Made by a program: the position numbers and the translations under genes. From an uncultured Bacteroidia bacterium (lineage in GTDB: Bacteria > Bacteroidota > Bacteroidia > Bacteroidales > Prolixibacteraceae): DNA of 64,000 nt. A model generated the notes under the pieces. That model worked only from the letters and a program-made list of their open reading frames with translations, was not told where the DNA came from and searched no databases. The DNA lies in NCBI GenBank assembly GCA_903902325.1, contig CAIUUO010000022.1, positions 1 through 64,000 of the forward strand. The letters are read 5' to 3'. Positions within the stretch are counted from its first letter, which is position 1, and each line of letters opens with the position of its first letter. Of this stretch, positions 46,457-55,251 are shown piece after piece.

Positions 46457-46484
46457 ATGAGTTATGAGTTAGGAGTTAGGAGCT
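46457..46484. repeat. Heptamer array ATGAGTT, inverted partner
   Basis: Units ATGAGTT x2, then AGGAGTT and AGGAGCT. Sixteen bases (46456-46471) are exactly complementary to part of the array at 46547-46595, allowing a long hairpin between accC and the carrier gene. Confidence 0.88.
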
Positions 46485-46546
46485 TTTGATTGGATTGAAT
46501 CCCTGAATTTGTTATTCCTAAATGCATCAGTGACTATTTGCCAAAA

Positions 46547-46595
46547 TAACTTATAACTCATAACTCATAACTTATAACTCATAACTCATAACTCT
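46547..46595 (-). repeat. Heptamer array TAACTYA after accC
   Basis: Seven consecutive units TAACTCA/TAACTTA. On the accC sense strand they read TGAGTTA/TAAGTTA, starting 3 bases after the accC stop TGA. The same unit occurs after the alkyltransferase-like gene at 62673. Confidence 0.92.
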
Positions 46596-46597
46596 AC

Positions 46598-48136
46598 TCA
46601 CATCCTTTGCATTCCTGCTCTTCTGCCTCTGTGTTTCCATCCCTTGATGCCTACAACCCGGTCATTCGGAATCACGGCCTTGGCTTGTTTCAGCCTCGTT
46701 GAGTGTTCCATGAATGCAGCAATCAGGGATATGTCTTCACAATGGGTATCACATTTATATTTGCTTTTCAGAAATTCCTCATTCTTCTCAATAAAATGGG
46801 TATTGTAGGTCCCATTTCTAAAATCAGGTGTTTCCATGATTTTCACCAGGTACTTGATCGAAGTCTTCACCCCGGAAATCTTATATTCATGCAAGGCACG
46901 GCGCATCCTATCGATCACTTCCACACGGGTCCTTCCCCAAATGATCAACTTACTGATCATCGGATCGTAATAGATGGGTATGGTATAACCTTCGTGGATG
47001 TAGCCATCGCAACGGACGCCCAGACCCATTGGCTCCGTGATGTGTGTGATCTTTCCCGGATTCGGCATGAAATTATTATCAGTATCTTCTGCATAGATCC
47101 TGCATTCCATGGAATGTCCGTTCATCTTGAGATCTTTCTGTCTGAAAGGGAGTGGATGCCCTTCTGCCACACGGATCTGTTCCCGCACCAGGTCAACTCC
47201 AACCACACGTTCCGTTATCGGATGTTCTACCTGCAGACGGGTATTCATTTCGAGGAAATAAAAATTAAGCTGGTCATCGACAATAAATTCAATGGTTCCT
47301 GCGCCTTCGTAGTTGGCAGCCTTGGTCGCCGCAACGGCACAGGCTCCCATTTTTTCCCTTACTTCGGGAGTCATGATAGGAGAAGGAGTCTCTTCAACTA
47401 CTTTCTGGTGGCGGCGCTGAACAGAGCACTCCCGCTCAAAGAGATGGACGGCATCTCCGTATCTGTCGGCCAAAACCTGGAATTCGATGTGGTGTGGAGA
47501 TTCAATGTATTTTTCAATGTAGAGGGAATCATCCCCAAATGCAGTCTTTGCTTCGGATTTTGCACCCCTGATGGCGCCTCTGATATCTTCCTCCCGCCTG
47601 ACAAGTCTCATCCCTTTACCCCCGCCACCAGCAGAAGCCTTGATCATGACCGGCAGACCGATGCCAAGGATAACCTTAACTGCCTCCTTCTCATCCACAA
47701 TTTTTTCAGTTGTACCCGGCACAACAGGAACACCGGCTGCTATCATCCTCTTTCTCGCGCTGATCTTATCCCCCATCGCCTCAATGGATTCAGGGGACGG
47801 CCCAATAAATATGATACCGGCTTCATTGCATTTCCTGGCAAAAGTGGAATTTTCGGAAAGAAAACCATAACCGGGATGAATCGCGTCAGCTCCGGATATT
47901 CTTGCAACTTCAAGAATTTTATCCATCCTCAGGTAGCTCTCTGAGGAAGCACTTGGCCCGATGTGATAAGCCTCATTGGCATAACGTACATGTAGGGAAG
48001 AACGGTCGGCATCACTGTATACCGCAACTGTTTCAATTCCCATTTCCCTGCACGAACGCATGATTCGAACTGCAATTTCACCGCGGTTGGCAACCAGTAT
48101 TTTTTTAATATCAACCTGACTATTCGTTTTTCCCAT
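46598..48136 (-). CDS. accC: Biotin carboxylase subunit of acyl-CoA carboxylase
   Basis: 512 aa ATP-grasp enzyme that carboxylates the biotin carrier. N-terminal KKILVANRGEIAVRIMRSC, the glycine-rich ATP loop KASAGGGGKGMR, and EMNTRLQVEHP with the catalytic region are intact. The C-terminal ~45 residues extend beyond the usual AccC and end in a basic tail (WKHRGRRAGMQRM). First gene of the accC - carrier - carboxyltransferase run. 214 bp holding the heptamer arrays separate it from the carrier gene. Confidence 0.95.
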   Translation of the reverse strand: MGKTNSQVDIKKILVANRGEIAVRIMRSCREMGIETVAVYSDADRSSLHVRYANEAYHIGPSASSESYLRMDKILEVARISGADAIHPGYGFLSENSTFARKCNEAGIIFIGPSPESIEAMGDKISARKRMIAAGVPVVPGTTEKIVDEKEAVKVILGIGLPVMIKASAGGGGKGMRLVRREEDIRGAIRGAKSEAKTAFGDDSLYIEKYIESPHHIEFQVLADRYGDAVHLFERECSVQRRHQKVVEETPSPIMTPEVREKMGACAVAATKAANYEGAGTIEFIVDDQLNFYFLEMNTRLQVEHPITERVVGVDLVREQIRVAEGHPLPFRQKDLKMNGHSMECRIYAEDTDNNFMPNPGKITHITEPMGLGVRCDGYIHEGYTIPIYYDPMISKLIIWGRTRVEVIDRMRRALHEYKISGVKTSIKYLVKIMETPDFRNGTYNTHFIEKNEEFLKSKYKCDTHCEDISLIAAFMEHSTRLKQAKAVIPNDRVVGIKGWKHRGRRAGMQRM

Positions 48137-48558
48137 ATCTAACTTTGAAAATTTAAGCGGGGTAAAAATATTTATTTATCCTTCTGAATCGTTTAAAATC
48201 AAATTTCAAATCCCCCTTTTCAAGGTGTTTATACGAAAAAATGGCAAATAATGTTCGTTTTTAACACTTTTTAGACCCAGATGTATAAAAATTCGGTGAA
48301 AATGGCACCTGATCAGGCAATTTTTGACAAAGTGAAAGAAACGATTCCTTAGTCAGAAATTTGATTTAATTTAGCAATGAATGTCAATAATCGAGGGTTA
48401 ATTGTTAAACCGAACTTTGTGTCCTTTGAGAGAACCTTTGAGTCCTTTGTGGTGAATTAAAATATTTAACCACAAAGGTCACTAAGGATGGAGAAAAGGT
48501 TCACAAAGGGTTTTGCTGACAACCCAACATTGGTATAATAAAAGATATACTATTGAAT
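48137..48558. other. Divergent region accC / pepE
   Basis: 422 bp, AT-rich, with no gene. It contains a CCACAAAGGA-type inverted repeat (48444-48478) and further CCTTTG/CAAAGG copies from 48421 to 48510. No clear promoter box is seen. Confidence 0.6.
48444..48478. repeat. ACCACAAAGG inverted repeat
   Basis: Arms CCTTTGTGGT (48444-48453) and ACCACAAAGG (48469-48478) are exactly complementary with a 15-nt loop. Looser copies lie on both sides. The same words recur at 51972 and 63260. Confidence 0.85.
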
Positions 48559-49269
48559 ATGAGACTATTATTAATAAGTAACTCCACCATGCCGGGCGAA
48601 GAATACCTTCGCTACCCGATGCCTGAAATCACAAGTTTCCTGGGCCAAAAACCTTTGAAAATCATATTTATACCCTATGCTGCAGTAACTTTTTCGTTTG
48701 ATGAATACGAGAAAAGGGTGAAAGAACGATTTGCAGAAATCGGTCATTCGGTCACAAGCATTCACCATTCTGCGGATCCTGCAGAGGCAATCAGGGAAGC
48801 GGAAGCCATAGTTACTGGAGGAGGGAATACCTGGCAACTGGTCAGGATGATGAACGATTTGGGACTTTTCCCAATGATCAGGGAGCGGGTACTTGGCGGA
48901 ATTCCCTATATCGGCTGGAGTGCCGGATCCAATATCGCCTGCCCAACTCTGAGAACCACCAACGACATGCCGATCATTGATCCAAAAGGATTTGATTGCC
49001 TCAACCTTGTTCCATTCCAGATTAACCCACACTACCTCGATAAAAATCCGGAAGGGCATGGTGGTGAAACCCGTGAGCAGCGGATTGAAGAGTTCCTGGA
49101 AATCAACCCGGACTTGTTTGTCGTTGGCTTGCGCGAAGGAACCATGCTCCGATTGGAAGGAACCCGGCTCTCATTGGTTGGTGAGAGAACCGCCAGAATC
49201 TTCAAAAAAGGGCACATCCCTGTGGAACTGGGTCAGAAAGATGATTTTAGTTTTCTGCTCAAAAATTAA
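48559..49269 (+). CDS. pepE: Dipeptidase E (peptidase family S51)
   Basis: 236 aa from ATG at 48559; a TTG two codons earlier is in frame. It hydrolyses aspartyl dipeptides in the cytosol. The nucleophile Ser lies in IGWSAGSN, with IVTGGGNTWQLV and NPHYLDKN supplying the other conserved blocks. Its stop overlaps the stop of the converging minus-strand gene by 2-3 bases, with no terminator between them. Confidence 0.95.
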   Translation: MRLLLISNSTMPGEEYLRYPMPEITSFLGQKPLKIIFIPYAAVTFSFDEYEKRVKERFAEIGHSVTSIHHSADPAEAIREAEAIVTGGGNTWQLVRMMNDLGLFPMIRERVLGGIPYIGWSAGSNIACPTLRTTNDMPIIDPKGFDCLNLVPFQINPHYLDKNPEGHGGETREQRIEEFLEINPDLFVVGLREGTMLRLEGTRLSLVGERTARIFKKGHIPVELGQKDDFSFLLKN

Positions 49270-51896
49270 AAAAGTATATCCTTGTTGATATTCTTGTTGG
49301 CTTTGGAGTGATCCTTGGCATAATCAAAAATAAGGTCTCCGGTTTTTTTCATGACCGTAATGCTGTTCAATGGGAACCAGACAAATGCCTTTCCGACTTT
49401 AGCGCCTGAAATGAAATCGATCCGCGCGTCTCCATCCGGAGTAGTCACCATCTTCATGTTGGCTTCATTTTTCACTTTCAGCATGTCCAGCTCAAGATAC
49501 TGGTCATTCAGGGTACGTATGGTAACCACACCATTGCTGTTTTTCAGAAACTCGACAACGGTCAAGGTTTTATACAAATTTGGGCTCTTCGTTTTGAAGG
49601 TTGGATTGTATTTGTCGAGCGTTTGCTGAACGACTGTTCCTGTCAGCTTTGATTCAAATTCATTGAGCATCTGAAACACAGCAAACAGTCCGGCGATTCC
49701 CTTGTCATAACCGCTCAGGATCAGTTTGTCATTCTTTTCCTTCAGCATTGCCGAAAGGTCATAGTTTGCAACATCATTGACAGCTCCTGTATGCTTGATC
49801 ATTCCTGGGACGCTACTGAAACCTCCGGTAGCAAGCAGGTTGTTCTTTTCATCCAGCATCAGCATGTTTTTCCAGTTGATGTTCTGCTGAGGCAGATATT
49901 CCGTTCCAAGCAATTTCCCGCTGGTATCCAGATGCACCTGGTAATAGATATTTTCGCGTGTTTTGACCTCATCGAAAAATACAGGCGTGAGCCAGTTGAT
50001 GACTCCACCAGGTTTCATGGAAAGCAGGAAGAGGGATTGATCAGGCTTGTCCGTTTTGATGCTCTTACTGTCTGCACCGAAACTACCGGAGAAATTCCCC
50101 GAGATGATGAAATTCCCCGAAGGATCCCTGACGATGCCGGTTACATATTCGGCGCCGGTGCCTTCAAGTACTTTCACCCAGTTGACATTGGTTTCCGCGT
50201 TCAGCGAAGCAACAAATAAATCGCGTCCTCCCATTGGGTTTACAGGAGCTTTTCCAAGCGTGAATGCCTTGTCGAACCAACCTGTTATGATGATATTCCC
50301 CTGTCCGTCGGCAACATCACATTTGCCTTCTCCCGGATAACCTCCCTTTTGGTTGACCTTATCCCAAACCTTATCCGCCAGTAGCTCATCTGCATTCACC
50401 TCCGGCCGCAGGATAATCTCACCCGATTTGCCGGCAAACTGGGGCATACATCGCCCGACCGGAGCGCCAATAAATGTTCCGTCGCATATGGTGTATTTTT
50501 TTTGTTTGGAGAAGACACAATCGCCGGGCACGTCGTTCGGGAAAAGCACTGCAGTGCTCACATGACCCGGGAAGAGAATCCCGACCACATCCAGTTTGGC
50601 AATGTTGTACACCAGCCAGGATAAAAGCGCGGCCCTGTCGTCGCAATCGCTGAAAGGATAATAGAAAATTTCATCCGGAAAATCCCATTTCTCATAACCA
50701 AACTGTGCCTGGTCATTCTTGTAGGGAAATGCCTTTTGCGTAAATTCAAGTAACACTGCAACTGTTTCGACGGGATTTTTGCCTTTGGTCCATTTTCCGA
50801 AATAACTCATCAGTGACTCCTTCAGACCGGGATTCATCGGAGCGCTCATCGTTACGTAGAAATCAGTCTGGGGATAGGTGGCATAAAAAGCTATCTCATT
50901 GAGTGGAACGTTGAGCTCCAGGTCAGGATAGTCCTGTGAAAAACTGAATTTTTTTGTCTGGTATTTCTCTTTAAAATTGAGTGGCCTTGTTACCGCCAGA
51001 TTTATCCTTTTTTTCGCATCACCATACTCTTCGTCGTAGGTAAGTACGGAACCTACCTCCTCACCGAAGTTGGCGATAAAATAATATTCCTGTCCGTTCA
51101 ATTTCAAAAACTGGCAACCAAAAACATTGTTGGTCGACGGTATCAGCAGGTACAATTTATTGGCCGTTTCGGAATAAGCCAGTCGTGTCTGGAAACCCGA
51201 AACTGTCATCAGGAACCAGGTGTAGAGTGTTTTGGTATTGTTGTTGTTTGCAGAAATCCTGGAGGCAAACTGGTTGATCAGCTGGTACATGCCCCAATCG
51301 TTCAGGTTCAACTGCTCCCTGATCACATTCATTTGCAGGAGCAGATCCCCGTAATTCGTTTCTGTCACCTTCCTCCAGAAACGGGCTACCTCATTCTGCC
51401 CGGGTTTACCGAGAGAAAAATCTATCAGGTGTGGATCGGCTTTAATAATCAGGTTTTGACCAAAAAAATCGACAGGCACTTCCAGCCTTCTGACAGTCTG
51501 TTCGGGAATGGGCAACGGTTGGGGCCGTTCTTGTTCTGCTTTTGGAAGTACAACAACCGGAGCTTCTTTGGCAATTACCTTCACAGGAACCGGAGCAACT
51601 TTTGGAGGCTCGTATTTGAAAGGATCCGGTGGCTTAGGCGCCTCAACAGGCTTGTTTGCCTTCACTGCATCGTAGCTTACCCAACCTTTTTCAAGGTATT
51701 TGGCAAACTCTTCGTTCCTTTTTTTGACAAAGTCATTGTATTCCTGTTGCAGCTTCAGCATCCCTTCCTGCTGCTCCCTCACATAATTGTCGTATTGCTT
51801 TTGCTGCTGTTTCAAGTACTCGTCAAATGTCTGGGCTCCTGCCGGGAAGACGCAGGCCATCGTCAGAACCAGGATTAAAAAGTATCTTTCTTTCAT
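49266..51896 (-). CDS. Exported transglutaminase-fold protein with coiled coil and beta-propeller-like region
   Basis: 876 aa; signal peptide ending near MACVFPAGAQT. Order: Gln/Glu-rich coiled coil (about 22-72), a Pro-rich segment (80-130), a mixed region, then a transglutaminase-like core with Cys418 (FSDCDDRAALLSW), His445 (PGHVSTAVLF) and Asp472 (TICDGTF), a complete Cys-His-Asp triad. From about 525 come repeats of the GNIIITGWF / GNFIISGNF type (SBBP-like propeller), ending in a beta/alpha tail. Probably a cysteine protease or crosslinking enzyme in the envelope. It is the last gene of the exported cluster. The family is not recognised by name. Confidence 0.8.
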   Translation of the reverse strand: MKERYFLILVLTMACVFPAGAQTFDEYLKQQQKQYDNYVREQQEGMLKLQQEYNDFVKKRNEEFAKYLEKGWVSYDAVKANKPVEAPKPPDPFKYEPPKVAPVPVKVIAKEAPVVVLPKAEQERPQPLPIPEQTVRRLEVPVDFFGQNLIIKADPHLIDFSLGKPGQNEVARFWRKVTETNYGDLLLQMNVIREQLNLNDWGMYQLINQFASRISANNNNTKTLYTWFLMTVSGFQTRLAYSETANKLYLLIPSTNNVFGCQFLKLNGQEYYFIANFGEEVGSVLTYDEEYGDAKKRINLAVTRPLNFKEKYQTKKFSFSQDYPDLELNVPLNEIAFYATYPQTDFYVTMSAPMNPGLKESLMSYFGKWTKGKNPVETVAVLLEFTQKAFPYKNDQAQFGYEKWDFPDEIFYYPFSDCDDRAALLSWLVYNIAKLDVVGILFPGHVSTAVLFPNDVPGDCVFSKQKKYTICDGTFIGAPVGRCMPQFAGKSGEIILRPEVNADELLADKVWDKVNQKGGYPGEGKCDVADGQGNIIITGWFDKAFTLGKAPVNPMGGRDLFVASLNAETNVNWVKVLEGTGAEYVTGIVRDPSGNFIISGNFSGSFGADSKSIKTDKPDQSLFLLSMKPGGVINWLTPVFFDEVKTRENIYYQVHLDTSGKLLGTEYLPQQNINWKNMLMLDEKNNLLATGGFSSVPGMIKHTGAVNDVANYDLSAMLKEKNDKLILSGYDKGIAGLFAVFQMLNEFESKLTGTVVQQTLDKYNPTFKTKSPNLYKTLTVVEFLKNSNGVVTIRTLNDQYLELDMLKVKNEANMKMVTTPDGDARIDFISGAKVGKAFVWFPLNSITVMKKTGDLIFDYAKDHSKANKNINKDILF

Positions 51897-51971
51897 GGTA
51901 TCCGAAATTTTTAGGGTTGGTTACGACTGTCGCTGCAAACAAACATTATCTGAAGTCATCTAAAAAGTTTT

Positions 51972-52071
51972 ATTTAACCACAAAGGATGCACAAAGGACA
52001 CAAACAAATACTATTGAAAATGTTATCGTTGTGACCTTTGTGACTTACCTTTGAGTCCTTTGTGGTTAAAT
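51972..52071. repeat. Large CCACAAAGGA hairpin
   Basis: Perfect 16-bp arms ATTTAACCACAAAGGA (51972-51987) and its complement (52056-52071), with an inner second stem (CACAAAGG-CACAA). It fills the gap between the LPP20-like gene and the transglutaminase-fold gene and is a likely terminator/attenuator. Confidence 0.85.
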
Positions 52072-52130
52072 ATTTTCACTTTCGGACAACCTCAGATAAA
52101 AAATAATTACCTGTTCTTTTGGTTTTTTAC

Positions 52131-52709
52131 CTACTTGGCATTTTTATCCATCTCCTTGTTGAACTCATTTTTGAATTTTTCATATTCAAAATCGAGTCTC
52201 AGCTTTTCGTCACCGGAGATCTTGTTCTGGATGCTTTTCAGAATTTCTTCTCCATTCAGCTCCTGAGCAAGATAACATTTCCAGGTACCCGTTTTGGTAG
52301 TAACAAATTTCTCGCAGATGGTTGTCACTCCTGAAAGTTGTTGGTCAACAACCTGACGGGTCAAGCCTTCGAATCGGGTTTTAGCCTGTTCTACGTTGTC
52401 GATGGTCTTGGAACTGTAATAGTTGTCGACCACGCTTTTGATCGTTACATTCAGAGTGGCTGCCAGTTGTTCCCTGGAGTTGGCCTGGGCTTTTTTCTTG
52501 GCCATCATCTGATCCGAACTTTCGCCAATAGCGCTTGCCCTGATAATTCCTTTTTTGGAATAAAATTCCGGTCCGTTGCAGGGGATAGTTACCTCGGTTT
52601 CTCCTTTAGGCATTGGAGCTGGCTTGGAACTTTTACATCCTGACATTCCGATCAAAAGTGCGATGCATGAAACTCCGATTAATACCGGAAAAAATCTGTT
52701 TGTTTTCAT
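52131..52709 (-). CDS. LPP20/FlgT-like lipoprotein
   Basis: 192 aa. Signal peptide with lipobox IGMSGC near residue 25. The domain starts IIRASAIGESSDQMMAKKKA and continues as a helix of AxxxAxxxLA spacing, the LPP20/FlgT N-terminal pattern. It ends in a charged helix. Envelope lipoprotein of unknown role; sixth gene of the minus-strand cluster. Confidence 0.82.
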   Translation of the reverse strand: MKTNRFFPVLIGVSCIALLIGMSGCKSSKPAPMPKGETEVTIPCNGPEFYSKKGIIRASAIGESSDQMMAKKKAQANSREQLAATLNVTIKSVVDNYYSSKTIDNVEQAKTRFEGLTRQVVDQQLSGVTTICEKFVTTKTGTWKCYLAQELNGEEILKSIQNKISGDEKLRLDFEYEKFKNEFNKEMDKNAK

Positions 52710-52770
52710 TTTGTTAAGTCTAAAGTGTTTGTAATCTGCTGTATAAATATTTGAATATAATTTAATAGCT

Positions 52771-52812
52771 AGCTAAAAGCTGTTGGCTGTTAGCTATTAG
52801 CTTTTAGCCTTT
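52771..52812 (-). repeat. Heptamer array AGCTNTT
   Basis: Six 7-bp units (AGCTAAA, AGCTGTT, GGCTGTT, AGCTATT, AGCTTTT, AGCCTTT). On the sense strand several units read AATAGCT/AACAGCT with TAA frames. Same unit as at 41437. Confidence 0.85.
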
Positions 52813-52823
52813 TTTAAGCCCAA

Positions 52824-52851
52824 TCCAAAATCCAAAATCGAAAATCAAAAA
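52824..52851 (-). repeat. Heptamer array TCCAAAA/TCGAAAA
   Basis: Four 7-bp units TCCAAAA x2, TCGAAAA and TCAAAAA, starting 9 bases after the stop of the gene at 52860-54149. Its reverse complement TTTTCGA recurs at 63171. Confidence 0.85.
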
Positions 52852-52859
52852 TTGTTTTA

Positions 52860-54149
52860 TTACCATCCCGTCGTATAATCCATCCTGTATATGCGAATTG
52901 CAGAGCTTTTCCCTGTTTTAACCGAATTGTAAAGGACTGAGCCATTCAGTTGTTTGACCGGTTTGACCGCATTTGAAATTTTAGATATCGGAAGTTCATT
53001 CGGAATGGTGACTCTCAGATCATGCTGACCTTTGTTGCTGTAGGTATCGTTGACAGGTATATCCAGTACAATGCCAAACTCTTTCCATTCCAGTTTCAGA
53101 TTGGTTACGGTGCAGGGACTGTCGAATTTCGACATAATCGGAATCACACAAATGGCATTGGTCACTTTATCGCCCGCAACATCACCTCCCATGATCCTGA
53201 TATTGCCGCTGATCAGCAACTCTGCCTTGGTTTCAGCCACATCGAAATAGAACATTTTCTCGGCTTTCGTATTTCCAAATGAGTAGGTTACTTTCACATT
53301 GTTACCCGGTTCGTCGTAGCATTCATCAAAGCGGTAAGTAATCTCGCAAACATCAATGCCCAGTCTGCGGTCCTCGATTTTAGCGCATTGAGAATTGATC
53401 ACCGGGACACGTGCACACCTTACAATTTTATCGCCAATCTTAATGCTATACCTCACCTTACCCAGTTCACTTCCGGCATCGGCCAGATAAGCAGATGCAA
53501 GCAATGCCTTGCAACGTTCGATGCCGACCTGGCATTTACTTTTTCGCTCATCGATGAAGATCTGTTCCAGTTTGGAGAGTTGGCTCTGACACTGGATCAA
53601 CTCCTCAATGGTGCCATAGGTATCCAACAAGGCAAGGACTTTGTTCATCTCCTCGGTCAGTTGCTGATCCTTTTGCCTGAAATCCTGAACCAGGTCGTCC
53701 AGATCAAACTGACTGAACGGGTATTTGACAAAATACTGGTATTTGACAGCTTTGGATTGCTTATCCACCTGCTTCTCCCAGTAAAAAGCCACGACATTGG
53801 AGGCGGAAACTCCCTGCAGGTAGTCGCGCTTGCCGGATTGTGTGGTAATCACGTTCGAAAAGCTCTGGTAGAGTTCGTTCAGTTTTCCTGCAGTGATTTC
53901 AGTACTTTTGGAAACCGATGTCGAAGAGATAAAATCCGCCACAGAAGTCGTAATCTGGGCTTTCACATTGGCCATGGCGTTCTCCTTGGCGTCTTCGATG
54001 ACTGTCCCGTTCCCGATTCCCACGATAAAGCCTTTTTCCATGCTCATGGTCCATTCGGGTTTTTTTCCGCTTTTATCTGCCACGGAATACTGTGCCAAAA
54101 GAGAAAGAGGAAAAATAACCGTACAAAGGATAAATATTGTTCTCTTCAT
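52860..54149 (-). CDS. Exported LPP20-domain protein
   Basis: 429 aa; signal peptide MKRTIFILCTVIFPLSLLA. An LPP20-like domain (KKPEWTMSMEKGFIVGIGNG, then VIEDAKENAMANVKAQI; about residues 28-85) is followed by a helical region and a C-terminal beta domain. There are cysteine-containing loops (EIFIDERKSKCQVGIERCKALL, split) but no lipobox. Probably periplasmic, functioning with the neighbours. 19 bp separate it from the upstream gene. Confidence 0.75.
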   Translation of the reverse strand: MKRTIFILCTVIFPLSLLAQYSVADKSGKKPEWTMSMEKGFIVGIGNGTVIEDAKENAMANVKAQITTSVADFISSTSVSKSTEITAGKLNELYQSFSNVITTQSGKRDYLQGVSASNVVAFYWEKQVDKQSKAVKYQYFVKYPFSQFDLDDLVQDFRQKDQQLTEEMNKVLALLDTYGTIEELIQCQSQLSKLEQIFIDERKSKCQVGIERCKALLASAYLADAGSELGKVRYSIKIGDKIVRCARVPVINSQCAKIEDRRLGIDVCEITYRFDECYDEPGNNVKVTYSFGNTKAEKMFYFDVAETKAELLISGNIRIMGGDVAGDKVTNAICVIPIMSKFDSPCTVTNLKLEWKEFGIVLDIPVNDTYSNKGQHDLRVTIPNELPISKISNAVKPVKQLNGSVLYNSVKTGKSSAIRIYRMDYTTGW

Positions 54150-54168
54150 TAGATTAGTATTTAGAAAT

Positions 54169-55236
54169 TTACCTGGTTATTGGCAGATTTTTGAACTTGA
54201 AGAAATTGTCGTTGATATAGAATCGTAGAAACCTGATCTCGTTCACTTTTGGGAATTCGCAGATTACTTCCGTGTTTACTTCAGGCAGGATCGTCACATC
54301 CAGGTAGTTGTTGCTTTCCCTGGATCCTATCTTTGTCATGGTATTGCGTTTCTCATCCCCATTCTCGTTAATCAGCATGGTTTCATAGAGGCGGTACATT
54401 TTCTGCACATAGTCTTCTGTGTTTTTATTGATGAGTTCGAAATATGCATACAATTTCTCCCCTCTCACCACGGCATTTTTGAACCTCAGGAAAATTTTAT
54501 TGCCAATGTCAATCGTCTGTCCGCCAGTATATTCAGGCTCCTTGTCAATAATGGCTTTGCTTTCGACCGTAATGATCACCGGCATATTTCGACCTATTTC
54601 ACCTGCTACTTCGTTGGCTTTGTCGAAGCATTCGCGGCAAACAGGAGGCACGGAATTCAGTAGTCCAAGGGCAGCCACCCAGTTTCGCTGATCGGCCAGG
54701 CTTTTCCCCCTCGAAATAACCAGGTCGCAGTTGGAATTGAAGTATTCGACGATGGCAGTCTTTCCTTTCTCCATCATGGCCTTGTATTTTCCGTTGCGGA
54801 TGTTGATTTCGTTGAAGGCAGCATTGTATGCGGCCTGCTCCGTTTTTCCGGCACCTTTTACTGTTTGGGAGGCAGTTGCATAAACATTGCCTGTATACCT
54901 GTCGGCCATGTTGAAAACGACTTCCATGCTGTAGGTGTACATCGGAGGGGCGGTAGGAGTGACATCGTTGCTGAGAACCATCAGTTGGGGGGTCATGATA
55001 AACAGCGGGGCATCATCGAGTGCACTCATGCCATTGAGGCCGATGATCTGCCTCATCTTGCCCAGCAGCAAATCCTGCGTACCCCTCGGGATGTTCTTCA
55101 TGGCCTCCGGAATCGTGGGCGCAATGGCAATCCGTGCGAAATCATCGCTGGCACCCGTGCTGTTCTGCCCCCGGACATTTTGAATAAAAAGGGAGCAAAG
55201 TACCAAAAGCACTACTCCTAATCTTTGTCTTCTCAT
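54169..55236 (-). CDS. Exported FlgT/LPP20-like protein
   Basis: 355 aa; signal peptide MRRQRLGVVLLVLCSLFIQ. After a CsgG/FlgT-like segment (SYSMEVVFNMAD is read here as YSMEVVFNMADRYTG, and AAYNAAFNEI follows), the C-terminal ~150 residues are beta-rich with no named motif. It has cysteines in VPPVCRECFDKAN that may form a disulfide. Family not recognised. 15 bp after the DUF6175-like gene. Confidence 0.7.
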   Translation of the reverse strand: MRRQRLGVVLLVLCSLFIQNVRGQNSTGASDDFARIAIAPTIPEAMKNIPRGTQDLLLGKMRQIIGLNGMSALDDAPLFIMTPQLMVLSNDVTPTAPPMYTYSMEVVFNMADRYTGNVYATASQTVKGAGKTEQAAYNAAFNEINIRNGKYKAMMEKGKTAIVEYFNSNCDLVISRGKSLADQRNWVAALGLLNSVPPVCRECFDKANEVAGEIGRNMPVIITVESKAIIDKEPEYTGGQTIDIGNKIFLRFKNAVVRGEKLYAYFELINKNTEDYVQKMYRLYETMLINENGDEKRNTMTKIGSRESNNYLDVTILPEVNTEVICEFPKVNEIRFLRFYINDNFFKFKNLPITR

Positions 55237-55251
55237 GAGATTTAGATTTTG

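Noticed and set aside
46703-47944. Long plus-strand ORF of 413 aa opposite accC
   Set aside because: It is a complementary-strand shadow of the conserved accC coding frame; its composition is not that of a real protein.
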